NCBI RefSeq assembly: GCF_001971785.1 | Contig: NZ_CP019389.1 | Coordinates: forward strand, 445,001-509,000 | DNA: 64,000 bases | Direction: 5' to 3' | Source of the DNA: Seonamhaeicola sp. S2-3 | Lineage (GTDB): Bacteria; Bacteroidota; Bacteroidia; Flavobacteriales; Flavobacteriaceae | In this document: in pieces, positions 36,815 through 46,435 of the stretch | How the letters are laid out: the number at the start of each line of letters is the position of its first letter | How positions within the stretch are numbered: position 1 is the stretch's first letter | Notes under the pieces: model-generated | Told to the model about the DNA's origin: nothing | The model's input: only the letters and a program-made list of their open reading frames with translations | Databases searched by the model: none | Position numbers and translations under genes: made by a program

Positions 36815-39364
36815 TTAACCACATTTAGAGGAACCACAATCTTGACAAGTTAAACATCCCTCTTGATAAATTAAGTTGGTTGAATTACAATTAGAACATG
36901 TTTGCCCTTTTGCTTTGGTACCATCTGCTACATAACGTTTTAAAGCTCTACCTACACCATTTTTCCAAGTGTTTATAGATTCTGTATCTAATTGTAAACT
37001 GTTAATTAAATCAACAATTTTTTCAATGGGCATACCGTGGCGTAAAGTACTAGATATGAGCTTAGCATAATTCCAGAATTCTGGATTAAATTTATGCGAT
37101 AAGCCTTCAATAGTTATTTTATAACCTCGTTTGTCTTTATATTGAAAATCATATCGGGTAGTACCATCTTCATTTTTATTTTTAATAATAAGACCATCAT
37201 TTACCCAACGCGGAATTAAAATACCGTCTTCATCATCAACTAATCCGGTAAAAATCTCATACGGATTACCTTCTATTAACCCTATAAAAGCAATCCACTT
37301 TTCTTTGTTATTTTGAAAACGTACTACATCGGCTTTTAATACTTGTGGGCGTTTTATTGGAAATGTAGTTAAGGTGTTTTCTTCCTCCTTTTTTTCTTCA
37401 TTTGAAATTAACACTCCAGAACGTGATCCATCTCTATAAACAGTAACACCTTTACATCCTGCGTCCCATGCTTTTAAATAAAGTTCTCCTACTAAATCTT
37501 CAGAAACATCACTTGGTAAATTAATGGTTACACTTATAGAGTGGTCTACCCATTTTTGAATAGCTCCTTGCATACTCACTTTGCTCAACCAATCTACATC
37601 ATTAGATGTTGCTCCGTAATAAGGTGATTTTTTTACCAATTCATCTAATTCTTCTTGGGTGAAATTTTTATTGGTATCAATACCATTTACTTCCATCCAT
37701 TGTTTAAAACGATGATGAAAAACCACGTACTCTTCCCATGAATCTCCTACCTCATCAACAAAATCTACACGCACATCTTTATCATTAGGGTTTACCTTTC
37801 TTCTACGTTTATAAACAGGTAAAAACACAGGTTCAATCCCTGAGGTAGTTTGAGTCATTAAACTAGTAGTACCTGTTGGAGCAATGGTTAAAAGTGCAAT
37901 ATTGCGTCTGCCATACTCTAACATTTCATAGTACAATTTACTATCGGCTTCTTTCAATCTATTTATAAACGGATTATTTTTTTCTCGGTCTGCATCAAAA
38001 ATAGCAAAAGCACCACGTTCTTTAGCCAAATGTACCGATGCTCTATAAGCTTCTACAGCAATAGTTTTATGTACTTCTAAAGAAAATGCATTACCATCTT
38101 CACTACCATATTGTATTCCTAAAGCAGCCAACATATCGCCTTCTGCAGTAATACCAATACCAGTTCTTCTGCCCTCTTCTGCTTTTCTTTTTATGTTTAT
38201 CCACAAATTACGCTCTACAGATTTAACTTCATCAAGTTCTGGGTCTGAATCAATTTTTTCAAGAATAGCATCAATTTTTTCAAGTTCTAAATCTATAATA
38301 TCATCCATTATTCTTTGCGCATAAGCAATATGCTTTTTAAATAAATCGAAATTGAAAGACGCCTTATCTGTAAATGGGTTTTCAACGTAAGAAAACAGAT
38401 TAATAGCCAATAACCTACAAGAATCATAAGGACACAAGGGGATTTCTCCACAAGGATTTGTAGACACGGTTTTATACCCTAAATCGGCATAACAATCTGG
38501 TACCGATTCATTAATTATAGTATCCCAAAATAAAATTCCTGGTTCTGCCGATTTCCATGCATTATGTACAATTTTAGCCCATAAATCTTTTGCTTGAATA
38601 ATTTTTGAAACCTTAGGGTTTGAACTAAAAATAGGATATTTTTGAGTATACTCTGTACCATTTTTCACGGCTTTCATAAACTCATCATCAATTCTAACAG
38701 ATACATTTGCACCTGTTACTTTTCCTTGTTCTAATTTTGCATTGATAAAATCTTCAGAATCTGGATGATTAATAGATACTGAAAGCATTAAAGCCCCGCG
38801 ACGACCATCTTGAGCAACTTCTCTAGTTGAGTTTGAATAGCGCTCCATAAATGGCACAATACCAGTAGATGTTAATGCTGAATTTTTTACTCCAGAACCT
38901 TTTGGACGAATGTGCGATAAATCATGACCAACACCTCCACGGCGTTTCATAAGTTGTACTTGCTCTTGGTCTATTTTCATGATACCCCCGTAAGAGTCTG
39001 AATCTCCAGAGTTACCAATAACAAAACAATTTGACAAAGATGCTATTTGATATGGGTTACCAATACCCGCCATAGGACTTCCTTGAGGGACAATGTATTT
39101 AAAGTCTTTAATTAAATCAAAAACCTCATCTTCACTTAAAGGGTTTTTATATTTTTTTTCAACACGTGCAATCTCTTTTGCAATACGACGGTGCATATCG
39201 TTAGGAGTAAGTTCATAAATATTACCTTCAGAATCTTTTAAGGCATATTTATTAAGCCAAACGCGTGCAGCTAAATCATCATTTTTAAAATATTCTAGAG
39301 AGGCGTTAAAGGCTTGGTCTTGGGTATAGGTTTTTGGTAGCGTTTTGGTAAGGTTTTGTTTCAT
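36815..39364 (-). CDS. nrdJ: Adenosylcobalamin-dependent (class II) ribonucleotide reductase
   Basis: Makes deoxyribonucleotides using vitamin B12 and needs no oxygen. 849 residues. Active-site region STNPCGEIPLCPYDSCRLLAIN, TTSGIEPVFLPVYKRRRKV and LLTIAPTGTTSLM are typical of NrdJ. The C terminus is a CxxC...CxxC redox tail (CSNC, CQDC, SSKCG) that re-reduces the active site. Alone on its strand; a perfect dyad sits just upstream of its -7 box. Confidence 0.93.
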   Translation of the reverse strand: MKQNLTKTLPKTYTQDQAFNASLEYFKNDDLAARVWLNKYALKDSEGNIYELTPNDMHRRIAKEIARVEKKYKNPLSEDEVFDLIKDFKYIVPQGSPMAGIGNPYQIASLSNCFVIGNSGDSDSYGGIMKIDQEQVQLMKRRGGVGHDLSHIRPKGSGVKNSALTSTGIVPFMERYSNSTREVAQDGRRGALMLSVSINHPDSEDFINAKLEQGKVTGANVSVRIDDEFMKAVKNGTEYTQKYPIFSSNPKVSKIIQAKDLWAKIVHNAWKSAEPGILFWDTIINESVPDCYADLGYKTVSTNPCGEIPLCPYDSCRLLAINLFSYVENPFTDKASFNFDLFKKHIAYAQRIMDDIIDLELEKIDAILEKIDSDPELDEVKSVERNLWINIKRKAEEGRRTGIGITAEGDMLAALGIQYGSEDGNAFSLEVHKTIAVEAYRASVHLAKERGAFAIFDADREKNNPFINRLKEADSKLYYEMLEYGRRNIALLTIAPTGTTSLMTQTTSGIEPVFLPVYKRRRKVNPNDKDVRVDFVDEVGDSWEEYVVFHHRFKQWMEVNGIDTNKNFTQEELDELVKKSPYYGATSNDVDWLSKVSMQGAIQKWVDHSISVTINLPSDVSEDLVGELYLKAWDAGCKGVTVYRDGSRSGVLISNEEKKEEENTLTTFPIKRPQVLKADVVRFQNNKEKWIAFIGLIEGNPYEIFTGLVDDEDGILIPRWVNDGLIIKNKNEDGTTRYDFQYKDKRGYKITIEGLSHKFNPEFWNYAKLISSTLRHGMPIEKIVDLINSLQLDTESINTWKNGVGRALKRYVADGTKAKGQTCSNCNSTNLIYQEGCLTCQDCGSSKCG

Positions 39365-39384
39365 TGATTAGTAAAGATTTAGTT

Positions 39385-39416
39385 CAAATATAGATTAATA
39401 AATTCGTATTACGAAT
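39385..39416 (-). promoter_or_regulatory. nrdJ promoter with a perfect dyad
   Basis: On the minus strand TATATTTG (39392-39385) fits TAnnTTTG. The 15-nt dyad ATTCGTATTACGAAT at 39402-39416 lies about 10 nt upstream of it, where a repressor or activator would sit. It does not look like an NrdR box. Confidence 0.5.
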
Positions 39417-39560
39417 ATACTCAATCTTTACAATTTAAAACATGACACAAATCATAAAGTTAACAAGAAAAACAAACTAACTAACTGTTTTTAAGTATTT
39501 TAAAAATTTATTAACATAAAAAAGTTAACAAATTTTTAAAAAAAATAAAATAATTATTTT

Positions 39561-40541
39561 TTAAAAATCTACAGCAAAACCAACACCTAAAAACTGTTTC
39601 CATTGAACTTTTGCTCCGGCTTCATCAAACTCACCATCACCATCAGCATCAGTTTCTTTAGTAGTTTTAACATCATCATCATATCTAATATGTGAGCCAA
39701 ACTTAGCGCGTACATAGTTGTTTACTTTAAAATCAAAATCTAGACTCCAGTCTAAATCTACATTACCAAAATTGTTTATGTAGTCTGTATAAAGATTTAC
39801 TTTATGTTGCATGTTTATGTTTTCAGCCACCTTCATTTCATAACTATTAGTAACCAAAATACCTAACTCTTTTCTAATTTTCTTACCTGAAACAATTACA
39901 TTTCCTTCATCATCTAAAACCGCAGGATCTACACCAAATGAACCTGCATCTGCTAAATCTTGGTCTAAAACAAATGTTGCCTTTAATGTTAATGGTGAAA
40001 AATAAAGAGATAATTTATCAATACGTTTACCATATTCCATTCCGCCTCCAAAAAACAAATAACCAGGTGCCATCAACCTAGAAATAGGATCATCTGTATT
40101 TGGATATTTATAACCATTAGCTAATTGGGTTCTAAAATTAAGTCTTGCAGAATAATACCAATTAGACAAGCTATCTGGCTTATATCCTAAATTTGAATTT
40201 ATCTCTATTAAATCATCTGTTTTTCTTAATTCTCTAGATTCTTGTTTATTAACACCATAACGCATTTTAATATCATTTCTCCAAGAAAAATATTTATCTG
40301 AATAATTTCTTGAGGACTGGAAACCAATAAGCCCTGAAATAGAGTTAGCTCCTCCAGAATTCCAATTCACAAAAGCAACTTCACTTAAATCTATTGAAGC
40401 CTTATTTTTTTTAACCCATTGCGGATTAGGTATATCATCATCATTTGACTTTTGCTTTTTTTCTTTTAAATAGAGAGAATCTGGTTGCGCATTAGAAAAT
40501 TGAAATGAGAGGCACACTAGAGCAAATAAAATGTATCGCAT
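39561..40541 (-). CDS. DUF3078 outer-membrane-type protein
   Basis: 326 residues with a signal peptide (cleavage near SNAQ). Beta-strand-rich with alternating hydrophobic residues, ending in Phe (GFAVDF), consistent with a small outer-membrane barrel. DUF3078 markers: ASIDLSEVAFVNWNSGGANSISG and KYFSWRNDIKMRYGVNKQ. Function unknown. Separated from purM by about 70 nt. Confidence 0.85.
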   Translation of the reverse strand: MRYILFALVCLSFQFSNAQPDSLYLKEKKQKSNDDDIPNPQWVKKNKASIDLSEVAFVNWNSGGANSISGLIGFQSSRNYSDKYFSWRNDIKMRYGVNKQESRELRKTDDLIEINSNLGYKPDSLSNWYYSARLNFRTQLANGYKYPNTDDPISRLMAPGYLFFGGGMEYGKRIDKLSLYFSPLTLKATFVLDQDLADAGSFGVDPAVLDDEGNVIVSGKKIRKELGILVTNSYEMKVAENINMQHKVNLYTDYINNFGNVDLDWSLDFDFKVNNYVRAKFGSHIRYDDDVKTTKETDADGDGEFDEAGAKVQWKQFLGVGFAVDF

Positions 40542-40614
40542 GGTTATTTGTTGGGTTAATATAAATTATTTTCTTATCAACAATCATTCCATTTTAACTA
40601 TAAATGGAAAAATT

Positions 40615-41793
40615 CTAATAGCTAAACTCTCCAAACTCACTTTTTATTGTGAGCTTCTTTTCTTTTGATGCTTCCACTCTACCAATCACCTGAGCATCAA
40701 CGTTAAACGATTTTGATATTTCAATAATATCATTTGCAATTTCTGGAGTTACATACAACTCCATTCTATGCCCACAGTTAAATACTTGGTACATTTCTTT
40801 CCAATCGGTTTTTGATTGCTCTTGAATTAATTTAAAAAGCGGTGGTATTGGAAATAAATTATCTTTCACCACATGATTTTCATCTATAAAATGAAGAATT
40901 TTTGTTTGTGCTCCACCTGAGCAATGTACCATTCCGTGAATAGTATTACTATTATATTTAGAGAGTATTTGCTTTATTATTGGCGCATAGGTTCTTGTTG
41001 GAGACAATACCAGTTTACCGGCATCTATAGGCGAATCTTTAACAGCATCAGTTAATTTTACATTACCAGAATACACTAAATCTTCGGGCACTGAAGCATC
41101 AAAACTCTCTGGGAATTTTTCAGCTAAATATTTATTAAACACGTCATGACGCGCAGAAGTTAAACCATTACTTCCCATACCGCCATTATATTCTTTCTCA
41201 TAGGTAGCTTGCCCGTAAGAAGCTAAACCAACAATAACATCGCCAGGTTTTATGTTTGCGTTATCAATAACATCAATACGTTTCATTCTTGCGGTTACGG
41301 TAGAATCTACAATAATGGTTCTTACCAAATCTCCAACATCGGCTGTTTCTCCTCCAGTAGAATGAATGGTAACCCCAAACGATTGTAAATCTTCCAATAA
41401 CTCTTCGGTTCCGTTTATAATAGCCGAAATTACCTCTCCAGGTATTAAGTTTTTGTTTCTTCCTATAGTAGATGACAGCATAATGTTATCTGTAGCACCT
41501 ACACATAGCAAATCATCTATATTCATTATAAGTGCATCTTGAGCAATGCCTTTCCAAACTGATACATCTCCAGTTTCTTTCCAGTACATATAAGCTAAAG
41601 ATGATTTTGTTCCTGCACCATCGGCATGCATAATTAAACAATAATCATCATCATTAGCTAAGTAATCTGGTACTATTTTACAAAAGGCTTTTGGAAACAG
41701 ACCCTTATCAATATTTTTTATAGCGTTGTGAACATCTTCTTTTGATGCCGAAACCCCACGTTGTGCGTAGCGCTTAGAAACTTCTTGACTCAT
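40615..41793 (-). CDS. purM: Phosphoribosylformylglycinamidine cyclo-ligase (AIR synthase)
   Basis: Fifth step of purine synthesis, ATP-dependent closure to AIR. 392 residues, the longer Bacteroidota form. Motifs: LIMHADGAGTKSSLAYMYW, STGGETADVGDLVRTIIVDS and GMVHCSGGAQTKIL. No purine neighbours; purU is 30 kb away. Confidence 0.92.
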   Translation of the reverse strand: MSQEVSKRYAQRGVSASKEDVHNAIKNIDKGLFPKAFCKIVPDYLANDDDYCLIMHADGAGTKSSLAYMYWKETGDVSVWKGIAQDALIMNIDDLLCVGATDNIMLSSTIGRNKNLIPGEVISAIINGTEELLEDLQSFGVTIHSTGGETADVGDLVRTIIVDSTVTARMKRIDVIDNANIKPGDVIVGLASYGQATYEKEYNGGMGSNGLTSARHDVFNKYLAEKFPESFDASVPEDLVYSGNVKLTDAVKDSPIDAGKLVLSPTRTYAPIIKQILSKYNSNTIHGMVHCSGGAQTKILHFIDENHVVKDNLFPIPPLFKLIQEQSKTDWKEMYQVFNCGHRMELYVTPEIANDIIEISKSFNVDAQVIGRVEASKEKKLTIKSEFGEFSY

Positions 41794-41993
41794 AATAATA
41801 TAATGTGGTGCAAAGGTAATTGTTTAAAGTAAAATTATATAGGTTTTAATCTTGTTTTACTAACAGTTTTTCAACCATACAACTTACTTGATTTTATAAA
41901 ATTTTCTACTACTTTCGTTTTTCATTGAATATAAGTCATTAAAAACAACATATATTCTTAAGTTTTTCACAATTTCAAAAAAAACTTCATAAC

Positions 41994-42713
41994 ATGAACA
42001 AAAACAAAGAAAACTTTATACTAAAAATATATTCTTTAACCTTAACAGCTGTTTTAGCCTTTGTAATTTTTACATCATTTAAAACAAATTCAAAAACAGA
42101 AAAATTAGATGAGATTACAGTTGAAAGAATAAACATTGTAGAACCTAACGGTGATTTAAAAATGGTTATAAGTAATAAATCCAAACAACATTCAGGAATG
42201 TTTGACGGGAAATTATTATTTGGAAAACGAGAAAGACCAGCAGGAATCATCTTCTTTAATGAAGAACAAGACGAAGTTGGAGGTTTGCTATATCAAGGAA
42301 ACAAAAAAGACGGTTCTAGTTGGATTCTGTCTGTTGATCAATACAAAACAGACCAAATAATGCAAATGCGATATTTAAAAAATAATGATGGAAAATCACG
42401 ATACGGTATTCAATTTTGGGATAAGGATGAAAACTACACAATGCCTATTATTGCAAAAAAAATTGATTCGCTACAAAAAACAGGCTTGACAATGCCACAA
42501 GCTATTAACAAAATAAAAAAGTCTAAAAAAGGAAATCCAATTAGTGCAGAAAGAATGTTTATTGGCAAAACAATGGATGAACAAGCAGGTGTTTTTATTC
42601 AAGACCAAATGGGATTAGACCGACTAAAAATATATGTAGATAAACAAAATAACCCTAGAATTGAGATACTTGATGAAAATGGAAATGTAATCAAAAATTT
42701 GGCTCGCGATTAA
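41994..42713 (+). CDS. Hypothetical membrane-anchored protein
   Basis: 239 residues. An N-terminal hydrophobic helix (about 10-28) is followed by a soluble domain with EPNGDLKMVISNKS, ERPAGIIFFNEEQDEVGGLLYQG and LDENGNVI, a pattern of short beta strands ending in an Asn-Gly turn. Similar proteins are annotated as hypothetical in Flavobacteria. First gene of a + strand accessory cluster. Confidence 0.6.
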   Translation: MNKNKENFILKIYSLTLTAVLAFVIFTSFKTNSKTEKLDEITVERINIVEPNGDLKMVISNKSKQHSGMFDGKLLFGKRERPAGIIFFNEEQDEVGGLLYQGNKKDGSSWILSVDQYKTDQIMQMRYLKNNDGKSRYGIQFWDKDENYTMPIIAKKIDSLQKTGLTMPQAINKIKKSKKGNPISAERMFIGKTMDEQAGVFIQDQMGLDRLKIYVDKQNNPRIEILDENGNVIKNLARD

Positions 42714-42788
42714 CTAAAATAAGCTTCTTTAATTTTTTATATTTCCACGATAAGTAGGTCGTGTATTGTGGCTGGAAACAATAAAATA

Positions 42789-43433
42789 ATGAATAATCTA
42801 AAGACAAACAAATACAACGAGGTGGTATGTTTTGGATTAAATAGAAAACTAAATTTTCCTGATTTCACCATTCAAAACACAAAACATCAAAAAATACAAG
42901 GACCAAACAATGCAAAATGGGAAAGACAAACTTTCTATTTCACAATAACTAGTAAACAAGATAGCTTTGAAATTACTTGGAGCACAGGTAGAATTCAAAA
43001 CACAAAATTTACTCTTAACAAAACAACCTACGAACTAGCAATGGGAAGTTATCAGGATTCTACTTCAAAAGCTTTTAAAAGTCTTGCTTTAAATGAGCTA
43101 ATAATTGTTAAAGTTAAAAAAGTGAAACTAGTAAAACACCGTATTAAAACAGATGATATTGTGTTTAGAAGTACTTTAACAAAGAAAGGCGAAGTATTTT
43201 TTAACGAATTTGGAACCATAGAAAAAACGCCACTAGGTTTATTTGTTTGGGACTTTAACAATACCATAAAACAACCACTTAAGAATTGGTCATCTAAAGG
43301 TATTAACCAAAAAATTGCAGTATATCGTATAACATCTCCAGATTTTCAAATAAATAATATAGCATTAAAAAACGGTAATTTTAATTATTTGTTTGATTCT
43401 GAAAACCTAGAGTTAGTAACCCAAAACTTTTAA
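42789..43433 (+). CDS. Hypothetical protein
   Basis: 214 residues from the ATG at 42789; a GTG at 42768 would add seven residues. No signal or membrane segment. Beta-rich, with QTFYFTITSKQDSFEITWSTGRI and GLFVWDFNNTI. Not recognised. 22 nt before the leucine-rich-repeat gene. Confidence 0.55.
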   Translation: MNNLKTNKYNEVVCFGLNRKLNFPDFTIQNTKHQKIQGPNNAKWERQTFYFTITSKQDSFEITWSTGRIQNTKFTLNKTTYELAMGSYQDSTSKAFKSLALNELIIVKVKKVKLVKHRIKTDDIVFRSTLTKKGEVFFNEFGTIEKTPLGLFVWDFNNTIKQPLKNWSSKGINQKIAVYRITSPDFQINNIALKNGNFNYLFDSENLELVTQNF

Positions 43434-43455
43434 GAACTATTTTAATTGAAGTAAT

Positions 43456-44862
43456 ATGCCTAAAAAGAATAACGCAGATAAAATAAAAATTTTAGGGAAA
43501 GAATTTGAATATGTAAGAATAGATGATATTAAGAAAAACCCTGTTATATTTTTTGAAGAGCACAGTGTTGATTTATGTATCAAAGCCTATGAAATCTTAA
43601 AACCTAAACTTATATACATTGAAAATATCCCATGTCAATTTCTTAGCGACCCTCTTTTTGCTGATTTAGAAAATATACGCGTAAGTGCTTCAGAAAACAT
43701 GGAATTAACCCCATTGAACGCATTAAACAATTTAAAGAGTCTTTGGGTAACCTTTTATCCTGGATATGAACCAAAAGGCGCTTTAGATTTTAGCCAGTTC
43801 CCACAGTTGGAAACATTACGTTATAGTTGGTCTAACGAAACAAAAAACTTTTCGGCTCTAAAAAATATACAATCCATTTTTATTGAAGAATACCCTCAAT
43901 TAGACTTAAAAGCATTTAGCGAGTTTGATAATTTAAAGGCCTTAGAAATCTCTCGTTCCAAATTAGAATCATTGGAAGGCATTGAAGAAAACAGCAACCT
44001 AATTGAATTAAAAATTACCGGTTCTTCTAATATCAACACACTGGAAAGTCTTGCAAAAGCAAGCAATATGAACCTAAAAGTTCTAGAAATAAATTCTAAA
44101 AACAAGATAAACGGATTAGAGAACATTGCTAATTTAAACAAATTACAATCGCTTACTTTAGAAGGAATGCCAAGTATAGATTGTGCTCAACTTGAAAAAA
44201 ACACGAGTTTAGAGCACCTGAAACTAAAAAAGGTAAAGGAGGTACATAACGCATCTAGCTTAAGCAAATTAACCAAGCTTACGTCTATTGAGTTGCTTAT
44301 CATAGATTTTATTGAAAACCTGAACTTTATTTCTGAATTACCAAACATTGAAACACTTAATATACTACCATGGTATGTGAATAGTAAAGATGGTTATTTG
44401 CCATTAACCAAAAAATTTAAATCTTTAAATAAATTAGAAACATTATTTAAGTGGAAAGATATTCTAAATCATTTAGATGAAGAAGGATTAGCATTATATA
44501 AAGCCTATTTTGGCGATTCACCTTTAGCCTTTATTAAAAAACGTTTTAAATTTCATTGTTATGAAGATTTCTCTGAGCCCTATACCAAAAAAAACTGTAA
44601 TAAAGTAGACCATCAAATTCAAAAATTAATCGACCGATTAATAGAGCATTCAGATAAAACCTCAGAAGAGAAATTAGTTTTCTTTCAAGACACAGTAAAT
44701 GCCCTCGACAAAATAGATGAAGAATTAAACCTTTTTGCAACTGGCGAACGGGAATACCTTTGGGATACCTTAGATGAAATAGCCAAAGAAAGCGGTATAG
44801 ATGTGGATGCTTTAGAGGAATCTGATTCTAAGAACAAAAATTTTAATTGGCCCGTTTTTTAA
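43456..44862 (+). CDS. Leucine-rich repeat protein
   Basis: 468 residues, no signal peptide. Residues about 65-320 hold around ten degenerate LRR units (L..L..L.I..N..I..L), for instance LESLEGIEENSNLIELKITGS and INGLENIANLNKLQSLTLEGM. The C terminus (330-468) is helical and acidic. Cytoplasmic. LRRs bind proteins; the partner is unknown. It lies with other unknown genes and may be part of a conflict or immunity locus, but no toxin is seen. Confidence 0.7.
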   Translation: MPKKNNADKIKILGKEFEYVRIDDIKKNPVIFFEEHSVDLCIKAYEILKPKLIYIENIPCQFLSDPLFADLENIRVSASENMELTPLNALNNLKSLWVTFYPGYEPKGALDFSQFPQLETLRYSWSNETKNFSALKNIQSIFIEEYPQLDLKAFSEFDNLKALEISRSKLESLEGIEENSNLIELKITGSSNINTLESLAKASNMNLKVLEINSKNKINGLENIANLNKLQSLTLEGMPSIDCAQLEKNTSLEHLKLKKVKEVHNASSLSKLTKLTSIELLIIDFIENLNFISELPNIETLNILPWYVNSKDGYLPLTKKFKSLNKLETLFKWKDILNHLDEEGLALYKAYFGDSPLAFIKKRFKFHCYEDFSEPYTKKNCNKVDHQIQKLIDRLIEHSDKTSEEKLVFFQDTVNALDKIDEELNLFATGEREYLWDTLDEIAKESGIDVDALEESDSKNKNFNWPVF

Positions 44863-44878
44863 AAAAGCTTACCGAGAT

Positions 44879-45538
44879 ATGAACGATCAAGTCATTTTTA
44901 ATTTAGAAGTCAACAAACTTTTAAAAAACAAATTTAAAGCTGAAAATTGGTCTGGAGTTAGCCCTGTGTTTTATAAAAACGATACCTCCAACCTTGTCAA
45001 GTGTATTGAAATAAGGAAATCAGTAAAACAAGACAACTTTTACTGCTATTTATCCCTCTATTCAAATTTCAAAAATTCGAATGCACCGAAGAAACTGATG
45101 GATAGTAACAAGCAAATATTTTTAGTAACATTAACACCTAATAAAGTAACTGATACTTCATATTATTGGCCGTTAAAAGAAAACAAAGCATTTAACGAAA
45201 ATCAAATACATCTTTTATGGGAAGCTATTACCAATCATGGCGAAGCTTTTTTTAATCGGTTTAATAATTTTCCAGAACCTTTTTTACATATTAGACCTAC
45301 AGATTTTAAACATGGTAATGTTAAATTATTCAACACATATGAGGTATATAACCAATTTAATTATATGAATTTTTTAAAAGAAATTTATATATCCTTGAAT
45401 GAAATAGACATGGCAACTAGCTTTTCAAAACTTGCTATTGAAACTTATCGAAAAAAAATAGAAAAGAATAAATTAATGACTGAAAAAAAATATAAAAAAA
45501 TCATTAAAGCATATTTAAATTTTTTAGATATGCCATAA
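44879..45538 (+). CDS. Hypothetical protein (DUF4304-like?)
   Basis: 219 residues, no signal. The start, LEVNKLLKNKFKAENWSGVSPVFYKND, resembles in spacing the DUF4304 group sometimes found in immunity loci, but the match is weak. 16 nt after the LRR gene and probably cotranscribed with it. Confidence 0.5.
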   Translation: MNDQVIFNLEVNKLLKNKFKAENWSGVSPVFYKNDTSNLVKCIEIRKSVKQDNFYCYLSLYSNFKNSNAPKKLMDSNKQIFLVTLTPNKVTDTSYYWPLKENKAFNENQIHLLWEAITNHGEAFFNRFNNFPEPFLHIRPTDFKHGNVKLFNTYEVYNQFNYMNFLKEIYISLNEIDMATSFSKLAIETYRKKIEKNKLMTEKKYKKIIKAYLNFLDMP

Positions 45539-45727
45539 GTTAAAACAATCATTTATTCTCCCATACCTGCAAGTTTTATCACTTTCTTAAATATTAAAAT
45601 CACTCAAATATTTAATTTATAAAATGTAAATAACTTTGCTAATATATTTTTTAAAAAGGATAGCGGGTAAAGTTACATACTGCTAAATTACTCACATAAA
45701 ACACACTATTAAAAATAATTGAAACAC

Positions 45728-46288
45728 ATGGACATAAATCTGAAATACAAACTATATCAACAAGATTATTTACACCAGGTTTTGTATTCTAATGCCATGA
45801 GTAAAAACGCTAAAAAACAACGATTAAGAGCATGGGTATTTACTACGTTTTTTATCTTAATTCTTAGTTTTCTGTGGTTATCTGTGTCTAACGATACAAT
45901 TGAAATGGGTCATTATTTAGGAGCCATTCCCACCTGTATTATTGGTATACTTTGCTTTCCTTACTTTTTTAAATTTATACAAAAAAAACAATTATTAAAG
46001 CACACTAATGAAGTTTATAAAAATAATTACGGAAAAGAAATTAATCTTTTATTTGGAACAAATACCATTGAAATTCAAAATGCCTTAGGAATATCTAAAA
46101 TAAACTATTCGGCTTTAGAAAAAATTATTGAAACATCTAGTCATTTCTTTATGGTATTGAAAGCTGGTTCTTATATTATTATTCCTAAATCAAGCATAAA
46201 AAACATGGATGATTTTAGAGTTAAGATTAAAAATATAGCTAGCAAAAGTAAAATTTTATATTCAACAGAATTAGATTGGAAATGGTAG
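45728..46288 (+). CDS. YcxB-like membrane protein
   Basis: 186 residues from the ATG at 45728 (a TTG at 45719 is in frame). Two central membrane helices (about 37-57 and 66-84), then a soluble domain with INYSALEKIIETSSHFFMVLKAGSYIIIPKSSI, a YcxB-type C-terminal pattern. Function unknown. A -7 box TAACTTTG lies at 45631-45638. A decayed cassette-junction sequence follows at 46311. Confidence 0.65.
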   Translation: MDINLKYKLYQQDYLHQVLYSNAMSKNAKKQRLRAWVFTTFFILILSFLWLSVSNDTIEMGHYLGAIPTCIIGILCFPYFFKFIQKKQLLKHTNEVYKNNYGKEINLLFGTNTIEIQNALGISKINYSALEKIIETSSHFFMVLKAGSYIIIPKSSIKNMDDFRVKIKNIASKSKILYSTELDWKW

Positions 46289-46310
46289 TAACTGAACTGT
46301 ATCTAAAAAT

Positions 46311-46400
46311 GCGTGTAATTCATTTCTAGCTATAACTTACTTTCCAAAATTTTCTCGGTTTTCTATTCGGTTTGTATTCGCTAAATTATATGTTTAATAC
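46311..46400 (+). repeat. Decayed copy of the cassette-junction element
   Basis: Resembles the junction at 60305-60442: both share GTGT..., CTAG, CTTACTT, TTTTCTATTCGGTTT, TATT.GCTAA and TTTAATAC/TTAAACC in the same order, but the flanking AAC...GTT pair and strong central hairpin are lost. Confidence 0.5.
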
Positions 46401-46435
46401 CCCTACTCACTGCTAAAATATACTTTCAAAATTCA

